DNA from: Ruminococcus flavefaciens
GTDB lineage: Bacteria; Bacillota; Clostridia; Oscillospirales; Ruminococcaceae
Assembly (NCBI RefSeq): GCF_900143025.1
Contig: NZ_FRCT01000005.1
Span: 218,310-282,309 of the forward strand
Direction of reading: 5' to 3'
DNA: 64,000 bases
Shown here: positions 26,301 to 34,270 of the stretch, in pieces
How the letters are laid out: each line of letters begins with the position of its first letter
Position numbering within the stretch: the first letter of the stretch is position 1
Position numbers and translations under genes: made by a program
Notes under the pieces: generated by a model
What the model saw: only the letters and a program-made list of their open reading frames with translations
What the model was told of the DNA's origin: nothing
The model's database searches: none

Positions 26301-26728
26301 CTCCTAAGACAGGCGGATTTGCCGAAACAGCATCGGGAAGCGCGTACAAGAGCATAGGCTATCATATGAGCAGCGGAGTCAAGCAGGTTTCAACTCCTGA
26401 TCCATATGCAAACGGTACATCTGCTCCTGTGCAGACAACAACTACTGCTTCTGCAACCACAACCAGCACCACAACTACTGCTGTGACTACTACATCTGTA
26501 ATTGCAGGCAGCGGCGTAGCAGGTGATGCAAATGGTGACGGCGAGGTGGATTTCGGCGATATCGTGCTTATCATGCAGAGTCTCGCAAATCCGAACAAGT
26601 ATCAGATAGCTCCCGAGAACCGCGATAATGCCGATGTGCACCAAAAGGGCAACGGTATTACCAACGGAGATGCTTTGACTATACAGAAATATCTCTTAAA
26701 GCTCATTCCCACTCTCCCCGAATCATAA
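23327..26728 (+). CDS. Bimodular pectate lyase (PL1 and PL9) with dockerin
   Basis: A 1133-residue secreted protein. A signal peptide covers about 1-45 (ends VYAAES) and a fibronectin-like module about 47-130. A PL1 pectate lyase parallel beta-helix covers about 150-500 (GCTVEGIGNDATLNGFGLVM, NNDHVWVHNCDFF, then HHNWYDHSDSRHPRIR with the catalytic-side Arg). A Thr-rich linker is at about 555-595. A PL9 beta-helix covers about 598-1000 (ASPNGGGDGKSVSSPT, GGTIYLLAGTY, NADGFAAKLTCGEGN, DDGWDLYAK, DGNGFKLGGGG). A type I dockerin covers about 1066-1133. Both families cleave polygalacturonate by beta-elimination with calcium. The second dockerin loop is less canonical than the first. It belongs to the cellulosome-linked pectin system. 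Confidence 0.92.
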   Translation: MRNTNFKKRAASAAAAAVITLSAAVGTSGNVFTSDVGPSVMTVYAAESSVKVLSSAGYGEGVYATWSSVSGASGYNVYVDGTQIDSMLIRQYSGYMRADAVGLRAGSHTIKIVPVIGGREDASKSAETKVNAYAHDRSGFAFVGGSASGAYNADGTLKSNAIVVYVTNSNKDSVTASIDATGKGAETLTGVQNIITGYKKGKEARPLNIRFIGNITDPSVLTKGDLMLDSVKAGCTVEGIGNDATLNGFGLVMKNCSNVEVRNLGFMNCNSNEGDNCGLQQNNDHVWVHNCDFFYGDAGSDADQVKGDGALDTKTSTYITHSYNHFWDNGKCNLQGMKSESTENYITYHHNWYDHSDSRHPRIRTCSVHCYNNYFDGNAKYGVGVTMGASCFVENNYFRNCKYPMLISMQGSDDITGGTFSGEAGGVIKSFGNIMTGQKAYTTYQQNNTDFDAYEASSKTEKIGSNVKAKSGGTSYNNFDTSGVMYSYTPDNAKDVPSIVTSKAGRVDGGDFKWQFNNAVDDESYAVNQGLKSALVAYKGSVTAIGSGFKEDNTPAPVVTTTTVLQPVATDITTTTTVSQTSAVTTTVQSVVTPVTGANIIFASPNGGGDGKSVSSPTDVLTAIKSVPAGGTIYLLAGTYKCSSPIIIEESNAGKAGSYKTITPCPNADVKFDFSGEAVSGTNRGFVLDGSYWHFYGFEIANAGDNGMLLSGDNNIIEMMLFDGNQDTGLQISRYNGSYTSVSQWPSNNLVKNCTSRNNCDDATMENADGFAAKLTCGEGNVFDGCIAYCNSDDGWDLYAKTETGPIGVVTIKNCISFRNGFTENGKGYGDCDGNGFKLGGGGVGTRHIVENCLAFENLNCGFTDNNNPKFGDMKNCTAYNNGIGGKGKANYMVYRCDTSATFNSVISYINTGRVSKTNAAGIKVSNDKFVGNMSNSVYYNSKYYFAKSNTTMTNGAKLGDVITPADGDFMTLNVAAMGTDFHKTWRNADGSPKTGGFAETASGSAYKSIGYHMSSGVKQVSTPDPYANGTSAPVQTTTTASATTTSTTTTAVTTTSVIAGSGVAGDANGDGEVDFGDIVLIMQSLANPNKYQIAPENRDNADVHQKGNGITNGDALTIQKYLLKLIPTLPES

Positions 26729-26761
26729 ACAGATCGGGTCTCATAATAAATGATATTATGG

Positions 26762-26794
26762 AAAAAGGAACCTTCCCCCCATTGGTTCCTTTTT
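26762..26794 (+). terminator. Intrinsic terminator after the pectate lyase gene
   Basis: Stem AAAAAGGAACC/GGTTCCTTTTT (26762-26772, 26784-26794), with the T-run as part of the 3' arm. Confidence 0.9.
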
Positions 26795-26857
26795 TCATTA
26801 TTTAAGCAAGCAACTTAAATAATAACAGAAATTTTACATATAATGCTTAAAATAGTC

Positions 26858-26886
26858 TTGACACGGAACTTAAAAGAAAGTATAAT
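26858..26886 (+). promoter_or_regulatory. Consensus promoter of the GH26 gene
   Basis: TTGACA at 26858-26863, 17 bp, then TATAAT at 26881-26886. Confidence 0.88.
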
Positions 26887-26899
26887 GAAATTAAAGAAT

Positions 26900-26917
26900 T
26901 ATTGGAGCATTCCAATA
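26900..26917 (+). promoter_or_regulatory. Palindrome at the start of the GH26 transcript
   Basis: TATTGGA-GCAT-TCCAATA, a perfect 7-bp inverted repeat just after the expected transcript start and before GGAGG. It could be a repressor site or a 5' stabilising hairpin. Confidence 0.4.
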
Positions 26918-26934
26918 AAAGGAGGATATCAAAC

Positions 26935-29049
26935 ATGAAAAGCAAATTAAGAAAGGCAATTGCGTTTGCGGCTGCGGGAGTTATGGCGGCTGTACAGTGC
27001 GGTTCTACAGGACTTTTCAACGTTACAGCAGCAGGAGAGGCAACTGCGGCTACAGCGTTCCCTTATACCATTGAGGGCGAGAAGATGAAGGGAGCAGACC
27101 TGTGGACATCTATCTATCAGACGGAGCTCCCCGGATACTCCGGCGAGGGCTTTTACTATCTCACAGCTCAGCCTGCATCATTTGAGGTCACTGTTCCCGA
27201 GGACGGAATGTATTCCATCGTTGTTCACGGCGCACAGATACTCAATAAGGAAGGCAGACAGCAGGCTGTGAAGATCAACGGAGTAAAGTATATAACACAG
27301 GCTGCTTATTCCGATAAGTGGGTAGACTATGATTTCGGAATGGTACGTATGAACAAGGGCGTGAATACGATCGAATTCATCAGCGAATACGGTTATATGG
27401 CTATTGATACTGTAACTGTGGATAATGCGAAGTTCCCCGATCTTTCAAAGGCAAGCGGAACGACTGTTGACAAGGACGCTACTCCTGAAACTAAGGCTCT
27501 TATGAAGTATCTCAAGAGCGTTTACGGTAAGCATATCCTTTCGGGACAGCAGGAGATATACGGCGGCGGTCATGCAGTTGAGACTACTATCCGCTACGAT
27601 GCAAACGCTAATAAGTGTATTGACCAGGAAGGCGTTGAGTACGTCATAGACGAGGAAAGCTGGGACAAGACAGAGCAGGGCGAAAAGTTCCCGTGGCACT
27701 GTACAGGTCCTGACGGTCAGGTATATACCTACAGCACTCAGAACCGCAACTATACATATAACGATTATAACTATGAGGTAAGATATATCAAGGAGCTTAC
27801 AGGCGAAGAGCCTGCTATCCGCGGATTTGACTTCGGAAGCTACTGCCCCTGCTATGCATGGGACGACGGAGTTGCTCAGCGTATGATAGACTGGGCTAAA
27901 AATAAGAACGGTATCTGTACAGCTTCATGGCACGTAAATGTGCCTAAAACAAAGGCTTCATATACTCTTGGTGAGCCTCTTGACTTCGGTCTTACTACTT
28001 ACACGGAGAATACGGACTTTGTAACTGCAAACTGCATGGTAAAGGGTACTATGGAGTATGATTACTTCCAGCTGTGTATGAAAAATCTTGCAGCTGAGCT
28101 GAAAAAGCTTCAGGACGCAGGTGTGCCTGTTATTTTCCGCCCATTCCATGAGGCTGAGGGTAACCCCAGCCGTACAGATGATCCTATCGACGGTTCTGGT
28201 GCATGGTTCTGGTGGTCGAAGGAAGGCGCAGTAGTATATAACAAGCTCTGGAACTTCTTACAGGATACTCTCACAAATGAGTACGGACTCCACAATCTTA
28301 TCTGGGAGCAGAACCTCTATGCATGGTCTGATAATTCCGCAAAGTGGTACTCGGGCGATGACAAGGTAGATATCGTAGGATTTGATAAGTACAACTGCCA
28401 GTACAACCGCCATGACGGCAAGCAGCAGGGCGTTCCGAATGAGGACGCTGAGGCAGGTATATTCTATACTCTGAATAAATTCGTAAATGGAAATAAAATG
28501 GTATCAATGCCTGAGAATGACTCATGCCCGAGCCTTAACAATATGCAGGTAGAACACGCTTACTGGCTGTATTTCTGCCCGTGGTATGACTCGGAGCAGG
28601 CACACTTCCTCTGCGGCAAGGAGTATCAGGATCCCGATACGTTCAAGGAGCTTTACAAGAGCGATTTCTGCATCACACTTTCAGAGCTCCCTAAGGACCT
28701 GTATAAGGGCGGTTCAGAGCCTTCAACAGGTACGACAACAACTACTACCACAACAAAGCCTGTAACTACAACAACAACTTCTTCGACACCTGCTGTTGCA
28801 GCTAAGAAGTACGGTGATGCAAACTGTGACGGTGAGATTGATATGTCAGACGTTGTACTCATTATGCAGTCTCTTGCTAATCCTGACAAGTTCGGCTTAA
28901 AGGGGTCGGATAAGAACCACATCACAGCACAGGGCGAAGCAAACGGCGATGTTGACAAGAGCAGTGCAGGCATTACATCTAACGATGCACTGAGGATACA
29001 GGAGTTCCTCCTCGGCAAGGTAAAAGACCTTAAACCTTCAACTAAATAA
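26935..29049 (+). CDS. GH26 beta-mannanase with CBM35-like module and dockerin
   Basis: A 704-residue protein. ATG 26935 has AAAGGAGG upstream. A signal peptide (KAIAFAAAGVMAAVQCGSTG region) comes first, then a CBM35-like beta-sandwich at about 42-165 (PYTIEGEKMKGADLW, VNTIEFISEYGYMAIDTV). A GH26 catalytic barrel covers about 180-590 with the acid/base Glu406 in FRPFHEAEGNP and the nucleophile Glu527 in MPENDSC. Then come a Thr linker and a type I dockerin (DANCDGEIDMSDVVLIMQSL, then GITSNDALRIQEFLLGK). It hydrolyses beta-1,4-mannan backbones with retention. The catalytic domain has an extra Tyr-rich insertion (YSTQNRNYTYNDYNYEVRY). Its own consensus promoter and palindrome suggest separate control from the pectate lyase. 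Confidence 0.93.
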   Translation: MKSKLRKAIAFAAAGVMAAVQCGSTGLFNVTAAGEATAATAFPYTIEGEKMKGADLWTSIYQTELPGYSGEGFYYLTAQPASFEVTVPEDGMYSIVVHGAQILNKEGRQQAVKINGVKYITQAAYSDKWVDYDFGMVRMNKGVNTIEFISEYGYMAIDTVTVDNAKFPDLSKASGTTVDKDATPETKALMKYLKSVYGKHILSGQQEIYGGGHAVETTIRYDANANKCIDQEGVEYVIDEESWDKTEQGEKFPWHCTGPDGQVYTYSTQNRNYTYNDYNYEVRYIKELTGEEPAIRGFDFGSYCPCYAWDDGVAQRMIDWAKNKNGICTASWHVNVPKTKASYTLGEPLDFGLTTYTENTDFVTANCMVKGTMEYDYFQLCMKNLAAELKKLQDAGVPVIFRPFHEAEGNPSRTDDPIDGSGAWFWWSKEGAVVYNKLWNFLQDTLTNEYGLHNLIWEQNLYAWSDNSAKWYSGDDKVDIVGFDKYNCQYNRHDGKQQGVPNEDAEAGIFYTLNKFVNGNKMVSMPENDSCPSLNNMQVEHAYWLYFCPWYDSEQAHFLCGKEYQDPDTFKELYKSDFCITLSELPKDLYKGGSEPSTGTTTTTTTTKPVTTTTTSSTPAVAAKKYGDANCDGEIDMSDVVLIMQSLANPDKFGLKGSDKNHITAQGEANGDVDKSSAGITSNDALRIQEFLLGKVKDLKPSTK

Positions 29050-29054
29050 GCTCT

Positions 29055-29087
29055 AAAAGCCGAAAGTATATACTTTCGGCTTTTTAG
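29055..29087 (+). terminator. Intrinsic terminator after the GH26 gene
   Basis: A 14-bp arm palindrome centred at 29069-29070 (AAAAGCCGAAAGTA and its reverse complement), ending in a T-run. Confidence 0.92.
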
Positions 29088-29121
29088 CAGTCAATATACG
29101 GATTATTTGTCCGTGCAGGGG

Positions 29122-29150
29122 TTGACATATCGTTTGACAGATGATATAAT
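29122..29150 (+). promoter_or_regulatory. Consensus promoter of the queuosine operon
   Basis: TTGACA at 29122-29127, 17 bp, TATAAT at 29145-29150. The transcript would begin about 10 nt before the riboswitch. Confidence 0.85.
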
Positions 29151-29168
29151 ATAGAACGGAACTTTTCC

Positions 29169-29211
29169 CGACAGTTCGTTTGCGCCATCCTGTCGTTAAA
29201 CAAAACCAGGG
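29169..29211 (+). promoter_or_regulatory. Probable preQ1-I riboswitch aptamer
   Basis: Stem P1 CGACAG/CTGTCG (29169-29174, 29190-29195) encloses a 15-nt loop. It is followed by the A-rich tail TTAAACAAAACCAGGG (29196-29211), whose GG can pair back to loop C residues to make the class I pseudoknot. The tail closely resembles that of the Thermoanaerobacter preQ1-I riboswitch. The whole downstream operon makes preQ1, the ligand. The loop is longer than in the minimal type. Confidence 0.8.
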
Positions 29212-29218
29212 CATCTGT

Positions 29219-29244
29219 GAGTGCAGGGGAACTGCGCTCTTTTT
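29219..29244 (+). terminator. First terminator of the preQ1 leader
   Basis: An 8-bp stem GAGTGCAG/CTGCGCTC (29219-29226, 29232-29239, one T-G pair), loop GGGAA, then TTTTT. It lies 8 nt after the aptamer tail and is the likely expression platform. Confidence 0.75.
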
Positions 29245-29255
29245 ACGAAACAGGT

Positions 29256-29282
29256 GCGTCTGCTTATGGCAGACGCTTTTTT
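29256..29282 (+). terminator. Second terminator of the preQ1 leader
   Basis: An 8-bp stem GCGTCTGC/GCAGACGC (29256-29263, 29269-29276) with a TTATG loop and six T residues. Two tandem terminators before the coding region point to tight transcriptional attenuation. Confidence 0.8.
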
Positions 29283-29333
29283 ATTCATAAAGCGGCGTAT
29301 GACGCGCCCGACGTATATCCATGAGGTGATGTT

Positions 29334-29759
29334 ATGTACAGACTGAAAACTTCTGCGGAATTTGACAGTGCTCATTTTCTTGCAGGCTATAATGGAAAAT
29401 GCGCCAATATTCACGGACACCGCTGGAAAATAGAAGCAGTCGTTAAAAGCGGCGAGCTTACAGCAAGCGGCGAAAAACGCGGAATGGTCGTTGATTTCGG
29501 CGATTTTAAAAAGGCAGTCAGGACTCTTGCAAAGAGCTTTGACCATGTGCTTATTTATGAAAAGGGCTCGTTGAAGGCTGCCACTCTTGCTGCGCTTAAT
29601 GATGAGGACTTCCGCCTTATAGAGGTGGATTTCCGCCCTACAGCCGAGAACTTTGCAAAACATTTCTACGGTCTCCTCAAAGCAGAGGGGCTTCCGATGG
29701 AAAGTGTTGCAGTATACGAAACACCTGAGAATTGTGCGGTATATGAGGAGGAAAACTGA
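29334..29759 (+). CDS. queD: 6-carboxy-tetrahydropterin synthase QueD
   Basis: A 141-residue T-fold enzyme. It converts dihydroneopterin triphosphate (from FolE) to 6-carboxy-tetrahydropterin, the second step to preQ1. Zinc ligands His14 (FDSAHFL), His27 and His29 (NIHGHRW) and the catalytic Cys23 are visible, as are VVDFGDFK and a terminal VAVYETPENCAVY. The SD GAGGTGATG lies close before the ATG. It is the first gene of the riboswitch-controlled operon. Its stop overlaps the queE start (TGATG), so the two are translationally coupled. Confidence 0.95.
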   Translation: MYRLKTSAEFDSAHFLAGYNGKCANIHGHRWKIEAVVKSGELTASGEKRGMVVDFGDFKKAVRTLAKSFDHVLIYEKGSLKAATLAALNDEDFRLIEVDFRPTAENFAKHFYGLLKAEGLPMESVAVYETPENCAVYEEEN

Positions 29760-30418
29760 TGCTTCCTGTAGTTGAAAAGTTTATAAGTATTAACGGTGAG
29801 GGAGCTCATGCAGGTGAGCTTGCTGCCTTTATCCGTTTCAGAGGCTGCAATCTCTGCTGCTCATACTGCGATACCAGCTGGGCAAACTGTGAGACTGCTC
29901 CTGCTGAGTATGAAACTCCCGAGGATATTGCTGAGTGGGTGGCTGAAAAGGGTGTTGAAAATGTTACTCTCACAGGCGGAGAGCCGCTTCTGCAAAAGGA
30001 ATGTGATGCAGTTGCCGAGCTTCTGATGAAGCAGGGCTGCCGCGTTGAGATAGAGACAAACGGAAGTATATATCTTGGCAGACTTGCCGCTGCGGAGTAT
30101 CGTCCTGTGTTCACTATGGACTATAAGCTGCCGTCAAGCGGTATGGAGGAGTTTATGTGCAGGGACAATTTCCGTCTTCTCGGTGAGCATGATACAGTAA
30201 AATTCGTATCGGGAAGCATGGAGGACCTTGAAAAAGCTGCGGAGATAATTGAAAAATACGGACTTGTGGGACGATGTCATGTGTATATAAGTCCTGTTTT
30301 CGGAGAGATCGAACCTGCGGATATAGTAGGATTTATGGAGGAGCGTAAAATGAACGGTGTAAGGCTTCAGCTCCAGCTGCATAAGTTTATCTGGGAGCCT
30401 TCAAGGAGGGGCGTATAA
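29759..30418 (+). CDS. queE: 7-carboxy-7-deazaguanine synthase QueE
   Basis: A 219-residue radical SAM enzyme that contracts 6-carboxy-tetrahydropterin to 7-carboxy-7-deazaguanine. The cluster motif is C30-x3-C34-x2-C37 (RGCNLCCSYCDTSWAN), close to the N-terminus as expected. The substrate and SAM region NVTLTGGEPLLQ is at about 65-76. It also has the ETNGS motif and a C-terminal LQLHKFIW, typical of QueE. The stop overlaps the folE start (TAATG). Confidence 0.95.
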   Translation: MLPVVEKFISINGEGAHAGELAAFIRFRGCNLCCSYCDTSWANCETAPAEYETPEDIAEWVAEKGVENVTLTGGEPLLQKECDAVAELLMKQGCRVEIETNGSIYLGRLAAAEYRPVFTMDYKLPSSGMEEFMCRDNFRLLGEHDTVKFVSGSMEDLEKAAEIIEKYGLVGRCHVYISPVFGEIEPADIVGFMEERKMNGVRLQLQLHKFIWEPSRRGV

Positions 30419-30987
30419 TGGACAGAGAAGCAATAGAATATCATGTTCTCGGGATACTCAAGGCTATAGGTGAGGATCCTGAGCGCGAGGGACTCAGAGA
30501 AACTCCTGCTCGTGTTGCACGTATGCTGGAGGAGGTGCTTGAGGGTACTGCTTATACAAATCATCAGATAGCAGAAATGTTCGGAAAGACATTTGAAGCT
30601 GACTACAATACTGATATGGACAGTGCTGTTGTTATGAAGGATATAACTGTTTTCAGCTATTGCGAGCATCATATCGCTCTTATGTACGATATGAGCGTAA
30701 ATGTTGCGTATATCCCTCACGGAAAGGTTCTCGGGCTCAGCAAGATAGCACGTATATGCGATATGGCTGCAAAGCGTCTGCAATTGCAGGAAAGGCTTGG
30801 CAGGGATATTGCGGAGATAATCTCGGAAGCAGCAGGCACTCCAGATGTGGGAGTTATGATACGCGGAAGCCACAGCTGTATGACTGCAAGAGGTATCCGC
30901 AATCCTAACGCCAAGACCGTAACAGGTACTTATATGGGGGCATTCCGCGACAGTGCGGAGCTGAAAGAGCTTGTTAAATTCGACTGA
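30418..30987 (+). CDS. folE: GTP cyclohydrolase I FolE
   Basis: A 189-residue enzyme with all core elements: LGEDPEREGLRETPxRV-like N-terminal helix motif, the zinc and catalytic motif YCEHHIALMYDMSVNVAYIP (Cys and two His), GLSKIARI, and the C-terminal HSCMTARGIRNPNAKTVT. It converts GTP to dihydroneopterin triphosphate, the entry to both folate and preQ1. Its place between queE and queC indicates that this copy serves the queuosine branch, though it could also feed folate. Confidence 0.95.
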   Translation: MDREAIEYHVLGILKAIGEDPEREGLRETPARVARMLEEVLEGTAYTNHQIAEMFGKTFEADYNTDMDSAVVMKDITVFSYCEHHIALMYDMSVNVAYIPHGKVLGLSKIARICDMAAKRLQLQERLGRDIAEIISEAAGTPDVGVMIRGSHSCMTARGIRNPNAKTVTGTYMGAFRDSAELKELVKFD

Positions 30988-30997
30988 GGAGGATAAT

Positions 30998-31684
30998 ATG
31001 AAAGCTTTGGTCTTATTCAGCGGCGGTGTTGACAGCACTACCTGTCTCGCTATCGCAGTTGATAAATACGGTGCGGAAAATGTTCTCGCACTTTCACTTT
31101 ACTACGGTCAGAAACACAGCCGTGAGCTTGAAGCTGCACGTAAGATAGCTGCGCATTACGGCGTTAAACATAAGGAGCTTGACCTTGCGCTCATTTTTGC
31201 GGACAGCGACTGCACTCTCTTAAAGGGGTCAAGCGGAGATATTCCCAAGGAAAGCTATGCAGAGCAGCTTGAAAAGACCGACGGTAAGCCTGTTTCCACT
31301 TATGTTCCGTTCAGGAACGGGCTTTTCCTTGCATCTGCGGCAAGCATCGCGCTTTCAAACGGCTGCACCGAGATATACTACGGTGCTCACAGCGATGATG
31401 CAGCAGGCAATGCCTATCCCGATTGCAGCAGCGACTTCAACGATGCTATAAACCGCGCTATCTATCTCGGAAGCGGCTGCGAGCTGAGTGTTATTGCGCC
31501 GTTTATCGGTATGAACAAGGCGCAGGTGGTAGCTAAGGGACTCAGCCTTAATGTGCCGTATGAGCTTACATGGAGCTGCTATGAAGGCGGCGACAAGCCC
31601 TGCGGAGTATGCGGTACCTGCCGTGACAGAATGGCTGCATTTGAGGCTAATGGTATACATGACCCTGCAATGAAAGGAGAATAA
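30998..31684 (+). CDS. queC: 7-cyano-7-deazaguanine synthase QueC
   Basis: A 228-residue ATP-dependent amide and nitrile synthetase making preQ0 from carboxy-deazaguanine and ammonia. PP-loop [13 protein letters not shown] at 5-17, [23 protein letters not shown], and four C-terminal zinc Cys ([19 protein letters not shown]). ATG 30998 is used because GAGGAGG is 5 nt upstream. Confidence 0.96.
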   Translation: MKALVLFSGGVDSTTCLAIAVDKYGAENVLALSLYYGQKHSRELEAARKIAAHYGVKHKELDLALIFADSDCTLLKGSSGDIPKESYAEQLEKTDGKPVSTYVPFRNGLFLASAASIALSNGCTEIYYGAHSDDAAGNAYPDCSSDFNDAINRAIYLGSGCELSVIAPFIGMNKAQVVAKGLSLNVPYELTWSCYEGGDKPCGVCGTCRDRMAAFEANGIHDPAMKGE

Positions 31685-31685
31685 T

Positions 31686-32183
31686 ATGAGCGGCAGAACC
31701 GAAAACGAAAAGGGAAGCATCACGCTTCTCGGCAATAATAATACAAAGTATTCCTCGGACTATGACCCGTCAGTGCTTGAGACATTTCCTAATAAGCACC
31801 CTGACAATGATTATTTCGTAAAATTCAACTGCCCCGAGTTCACAAGCCTTTGTCCTATTACGGGACAGCCTGATTTTGCGGCAATATATATTTCCTACAT
31901 TCCCGATAAGGTAATGGTTGAGAGCAAGTCGCTGAAGCTGTATCTTTTCAGTTTCCGCAATCACGGCGATTTCCATGAGGACTGCGTGAATATTATTATG
32001 AAGGATCTCATAAAGCTCATGGATCCGAAATATATCGAGGTATGGGGAAAATTCCTGCCCCGCGGAGGTATCTCGATTGACCCTTACTGCAATTACGGCA
32101 GGGAAGGTACTAAGTGGGAGAAGCTTGCGTGGGAAAGACTTTCTCATCACGACCTCTATCCCGAAAGCATAAATAACAGATAA
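31686..32183 (+). CDS. queF: NADPH-dependent preQ0 reductase QueF (YkvM type)
   Basis: A 165-residue unimodular QueF. The active-site Cys56 is in [14 protein letters not shown] with the proton donor Asp63. The NADPH-binding and substrate motif [20 protein letters not shown] is at about 78-97. It reduces the nitrile of preQ0 to the aminomethyl of preQ1. With it, the operon holds every step from GTP to preQ1. The tRNA-inserting Tgt and QueA are not in the window. Confidence 0.96.
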   Translation: MSGRTENEKGSITLLGNNNTKYSSDYDPSVLETFPNKHPDNDYFVKFNCPEFTSLCPITGQPDFAAIYISYIPDKVMVESKSLKLYLFSFRNHGDFHEDCVNIIMKDLIKLMDPKYIEVWGKFLPRGGISIDPYCNYGREGTKWEKLAWERLSHHDLYPESINNR

Positions 32184-32189
32184 TGAGAA

Positions 32190-32221
32190 ACAGCCGTCCA
32201 TTTCTATTAATGGGCGGCTGT
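32190..32221. terminator. Convergent hairpin between queF and the EAL gene
   Basis: 12-bp arms 32190-32201 (ACAGCCGTCCAT) and 32210-32221 (one G-T pair). The T-runs are short on both strands, so efficiency is uncertain. Confidence 0.65.
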
Positions 32222-32225
32222 TCTG

Positions 32226-34106
32226 CTATAATTTGGAGGTGGAGGAATTGTTTCGTCTTACGAAATCGAGAAATTCGCTTACAGGTATGGGCTTTGAGAA
32301 GTAATATCCCTGAATAAAGTCTATACCCAGCTTGGACAGCTGTTCAAGCTGATGCTTTTCCTCGACTCCCTCGGCAACGATGTGCATACCCATGCGCTTT
32401 ATCATTTCCGTTACCGATTCCAGCATTATCTTTGCTTTTTCATTGTTGAAATATGCGTTGACCATAGTTCGGTCAAATTTTACAAGGTCAACGGGCATAT
32501 TGACTATGTAGTTAAGATTTGATTCGCCTGTGCCAAAGTCGTCAAGAGAGAAGGTACAGCCGAATTTACGGAGATACTCCATATTTTCAAGAAGTATGTC
32601 CTTTTGTTTTATAGCTCCTGATTCGGTGATCTCAAGATTGATCTTTTTGGCATCAATACCGTACTTGTGCATTATTTTCAGGAATTTCGCAGCAAGCTCG
32701 GTGTTCTCACACTGTACTACCGAAAGGTTTATCTCTATGTATTGCAGACCGATAGAGTCTATATCGTGATCGTGTATCAGCTTGCATACCAGCTCGAATA
32801 CCCGTTCGCCTATCTGTTCTATCTGTCCCAAGCTCTCGGCGATAGGAATGAAGCGGTTTGGCATTATGATACTGCCGTCATCGCTGCGCATACGGACAAG
32901 TGCTTCTGCGGATACGAATTTATGCTCCTTGACGGAGTAGATAGGCTGTAGAAATATCTCTAACCTGTCATCCTTGAGCGCAGCCTTGATCTCGTTCTGC
33001 ATTGAACGGAATTTCTCCATATTGTTTATGGCATCATTGTCAATAACGAAGAAATCCTCGTGGCTGTCGCTTACGATATTTGAGTAATAGCGGTATGCCG
33101 TGAAGAATTCGGAGACATTATGAAATGGTTTCAGTGAAGGTATGGAGATGAAATGAGGGTGGGGAAACTGATTTCCTGACCAGCCTGCTTCAAATCTTTT
33201 CTTTATCTGTATGAGTTGGCGATCTGATGTGCCGTCGTCAGAAAAGGCAACAACGAGATCGTTTCCTATCCCTCTGAATACCTTGTCGCTTGTCTGTTTT
33301 TTGAGATAATTTGATATCTCAAGCAGCAGATTTTCCGAGCTTATCGATTTTTCCGTGTCCTCGCCCGTGATTATTATGAATGAGCAGTCATGCTTTTTGC
33401 TGTAGAAAAGCTGCTTTAAATATTCATAGAGCATCTGGATACGGTATATTCCGAGATTACGGTCTAAGCCCGAGTCGGGATTTTCCATTTTCGCAAAGAG
33501 TATGGTTATTCCAAGTGCCATTGAAAAGCTTACAAGAAGCAGCTCGCGGTTGAACAGCTGTATCATAGCGCCTGTTGTTTCAAGTATCATCCATAGCATA
33601 GCAGCCTGACTGCGGTATGGGTTCATAAGCTTATTGAAGAAGAGTATCATTACAATACAGCCGATGATATATATAGGAGCAACGATAAATGTATATGAAA
33701 CGGCAGGACCGTAGCTGTATACTTCATTTTTTTCATTCATAATTGAGATCGGAAGCATAAATGGTATCACGCTAAGAATGAGCGTTATCAAAAAGAAAAT
33801 ATGCCGCAGTCTTTTTTTGTTTCTCAGGTTAACGATATCATAGCATACATAATTGAATGACAGGTAGCTTGTCCATATTACAAAGAACAGGTAGACCCTG
33901 CAGAATATGCTCGCTTCTGAAGGCTGAGCGTAAATGATAGCGTCTACGGAGCATATATCAGATAATACGCATAGAGTAGTCACCAGTACCAACTGTCGAT
34001 ATATCCACATACTTTCAAGTATGACACTTTGCTTTTTGAATGAATAATAACATATGAGCAGCAGAAATATCAAAGCGCAGAATTGTATTTGTATACTTTG
34101 ATTCAT
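32226..34106 (-). CDS. Membrane EAL-domain c-di-GMP phosphodiesterase
   Basis: A 626-residue protein with AAAAGGAGAG before the ATG. The first ~215 residues contain about seven transmembrane helices in the style of 7TM sensor domains (CALIFLLLICYYSF, ILSVIPFMLPI, YTFIVAPIYIIGCIVMILFF). A degenerate GGDEF-like region covers about 225-380, with no GGDEF motif. The EAL domain (about 385-615) keeps the metal and catalytic residues: E401-A402-L403, the Asn of INLSVV, LEITES, DDFGTGES, KFDRTM, EGVEE and the Gln of IQGYYFSKP. It should hydrolyse c-di-GMP. The degenerate half may bind GTP or just serve as a linker. Confidence 0.88.
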   Translation of the reverse strand: MNQSIQIQFCALIFLLLICYYSFKKQSVILESMWIYRQLVLVTTLCVLSDICSVDAIIYAQPSEASIFCRVYLFFVIWTSYLSFNYVCYDIVNLRNKKRLRHIFFLITLILSVIPFMLPISIMNEKNEVYSYGPAVSYTFIVAPIYIIGCIVMILFFNKLMNPYRSQAAMLWMILETTGAMIQLFNRELLLVSFSMALGITILFAKMENPDSGLDRNLGIYRIQMLYEYLKQLFYSKKHDCSFIIITGEDTEKSISSENLLLEISNYLKKQTSDKVFRGIGNDLVVAFSDDGTSDRQLIQIKKRFEAGWSGNQFPHPHFISIPSLKPFHNVSEFFTAYRYYSNIVSDSHEDFFVIDNDAINNMEKFRSMQNEIKAALKDDRLEIFLQPIYSVKEHKFVSAEALVRMRSDDGSIIMPNRFIPIAESLGQIEQIGERVFELVCKLIHDHDIDSIGLQYIEINLSVVQCENTELAAKFLKIMHKYGIDAKKINLEITESGAIKQKDILLENMEYLRKFGCTFSLDDFGTGESNLNYIVNMPVDLVKFDRTMVNAYFNNEKAKIMLESVTEMIKRMGMHIVAEGVEEKHQLEQLSKLGIDFIQGYYFSKPIPVSEFLDFVRRNNSSTSKL

Positions 34107-34145
34107 TATATCTCTCCTTTTATGCGCGTTATTTGCTATATATGT

Positions 34146-34154
34146 ATTATATCA
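34146..34154 (-). promoter_or_regulatory. Extended -10 promoter of the EAL gene
   Basis: On the minus strand TGATATAAT (TATAAT at 34151-34146). No good -35 element lies upstream. Confidence 0.5.
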
Positions 34155-34226
34155 CAAACTGCCGGATCTTCGTGTATTTGATAATATACCGTTGATCTTG
34201 TGTTGTAATGCTTTTGTGATAAAACA

Positions 34227-34266
34227 AAAGCAGCATAAACGTTTGTTTTTTCGTTTATGCTGCTTT
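34227..34266 (-). terminator. Terminator of the split PAS-GGDEF-EAL locus
   Basis: Perfect 15-bp arms (34227-34241, 34252-34266). On the minus strand the 3' arm ends TTT followed by more T residues. Confidence 0.85.
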
Positions 34267-34270
34267 ATAA

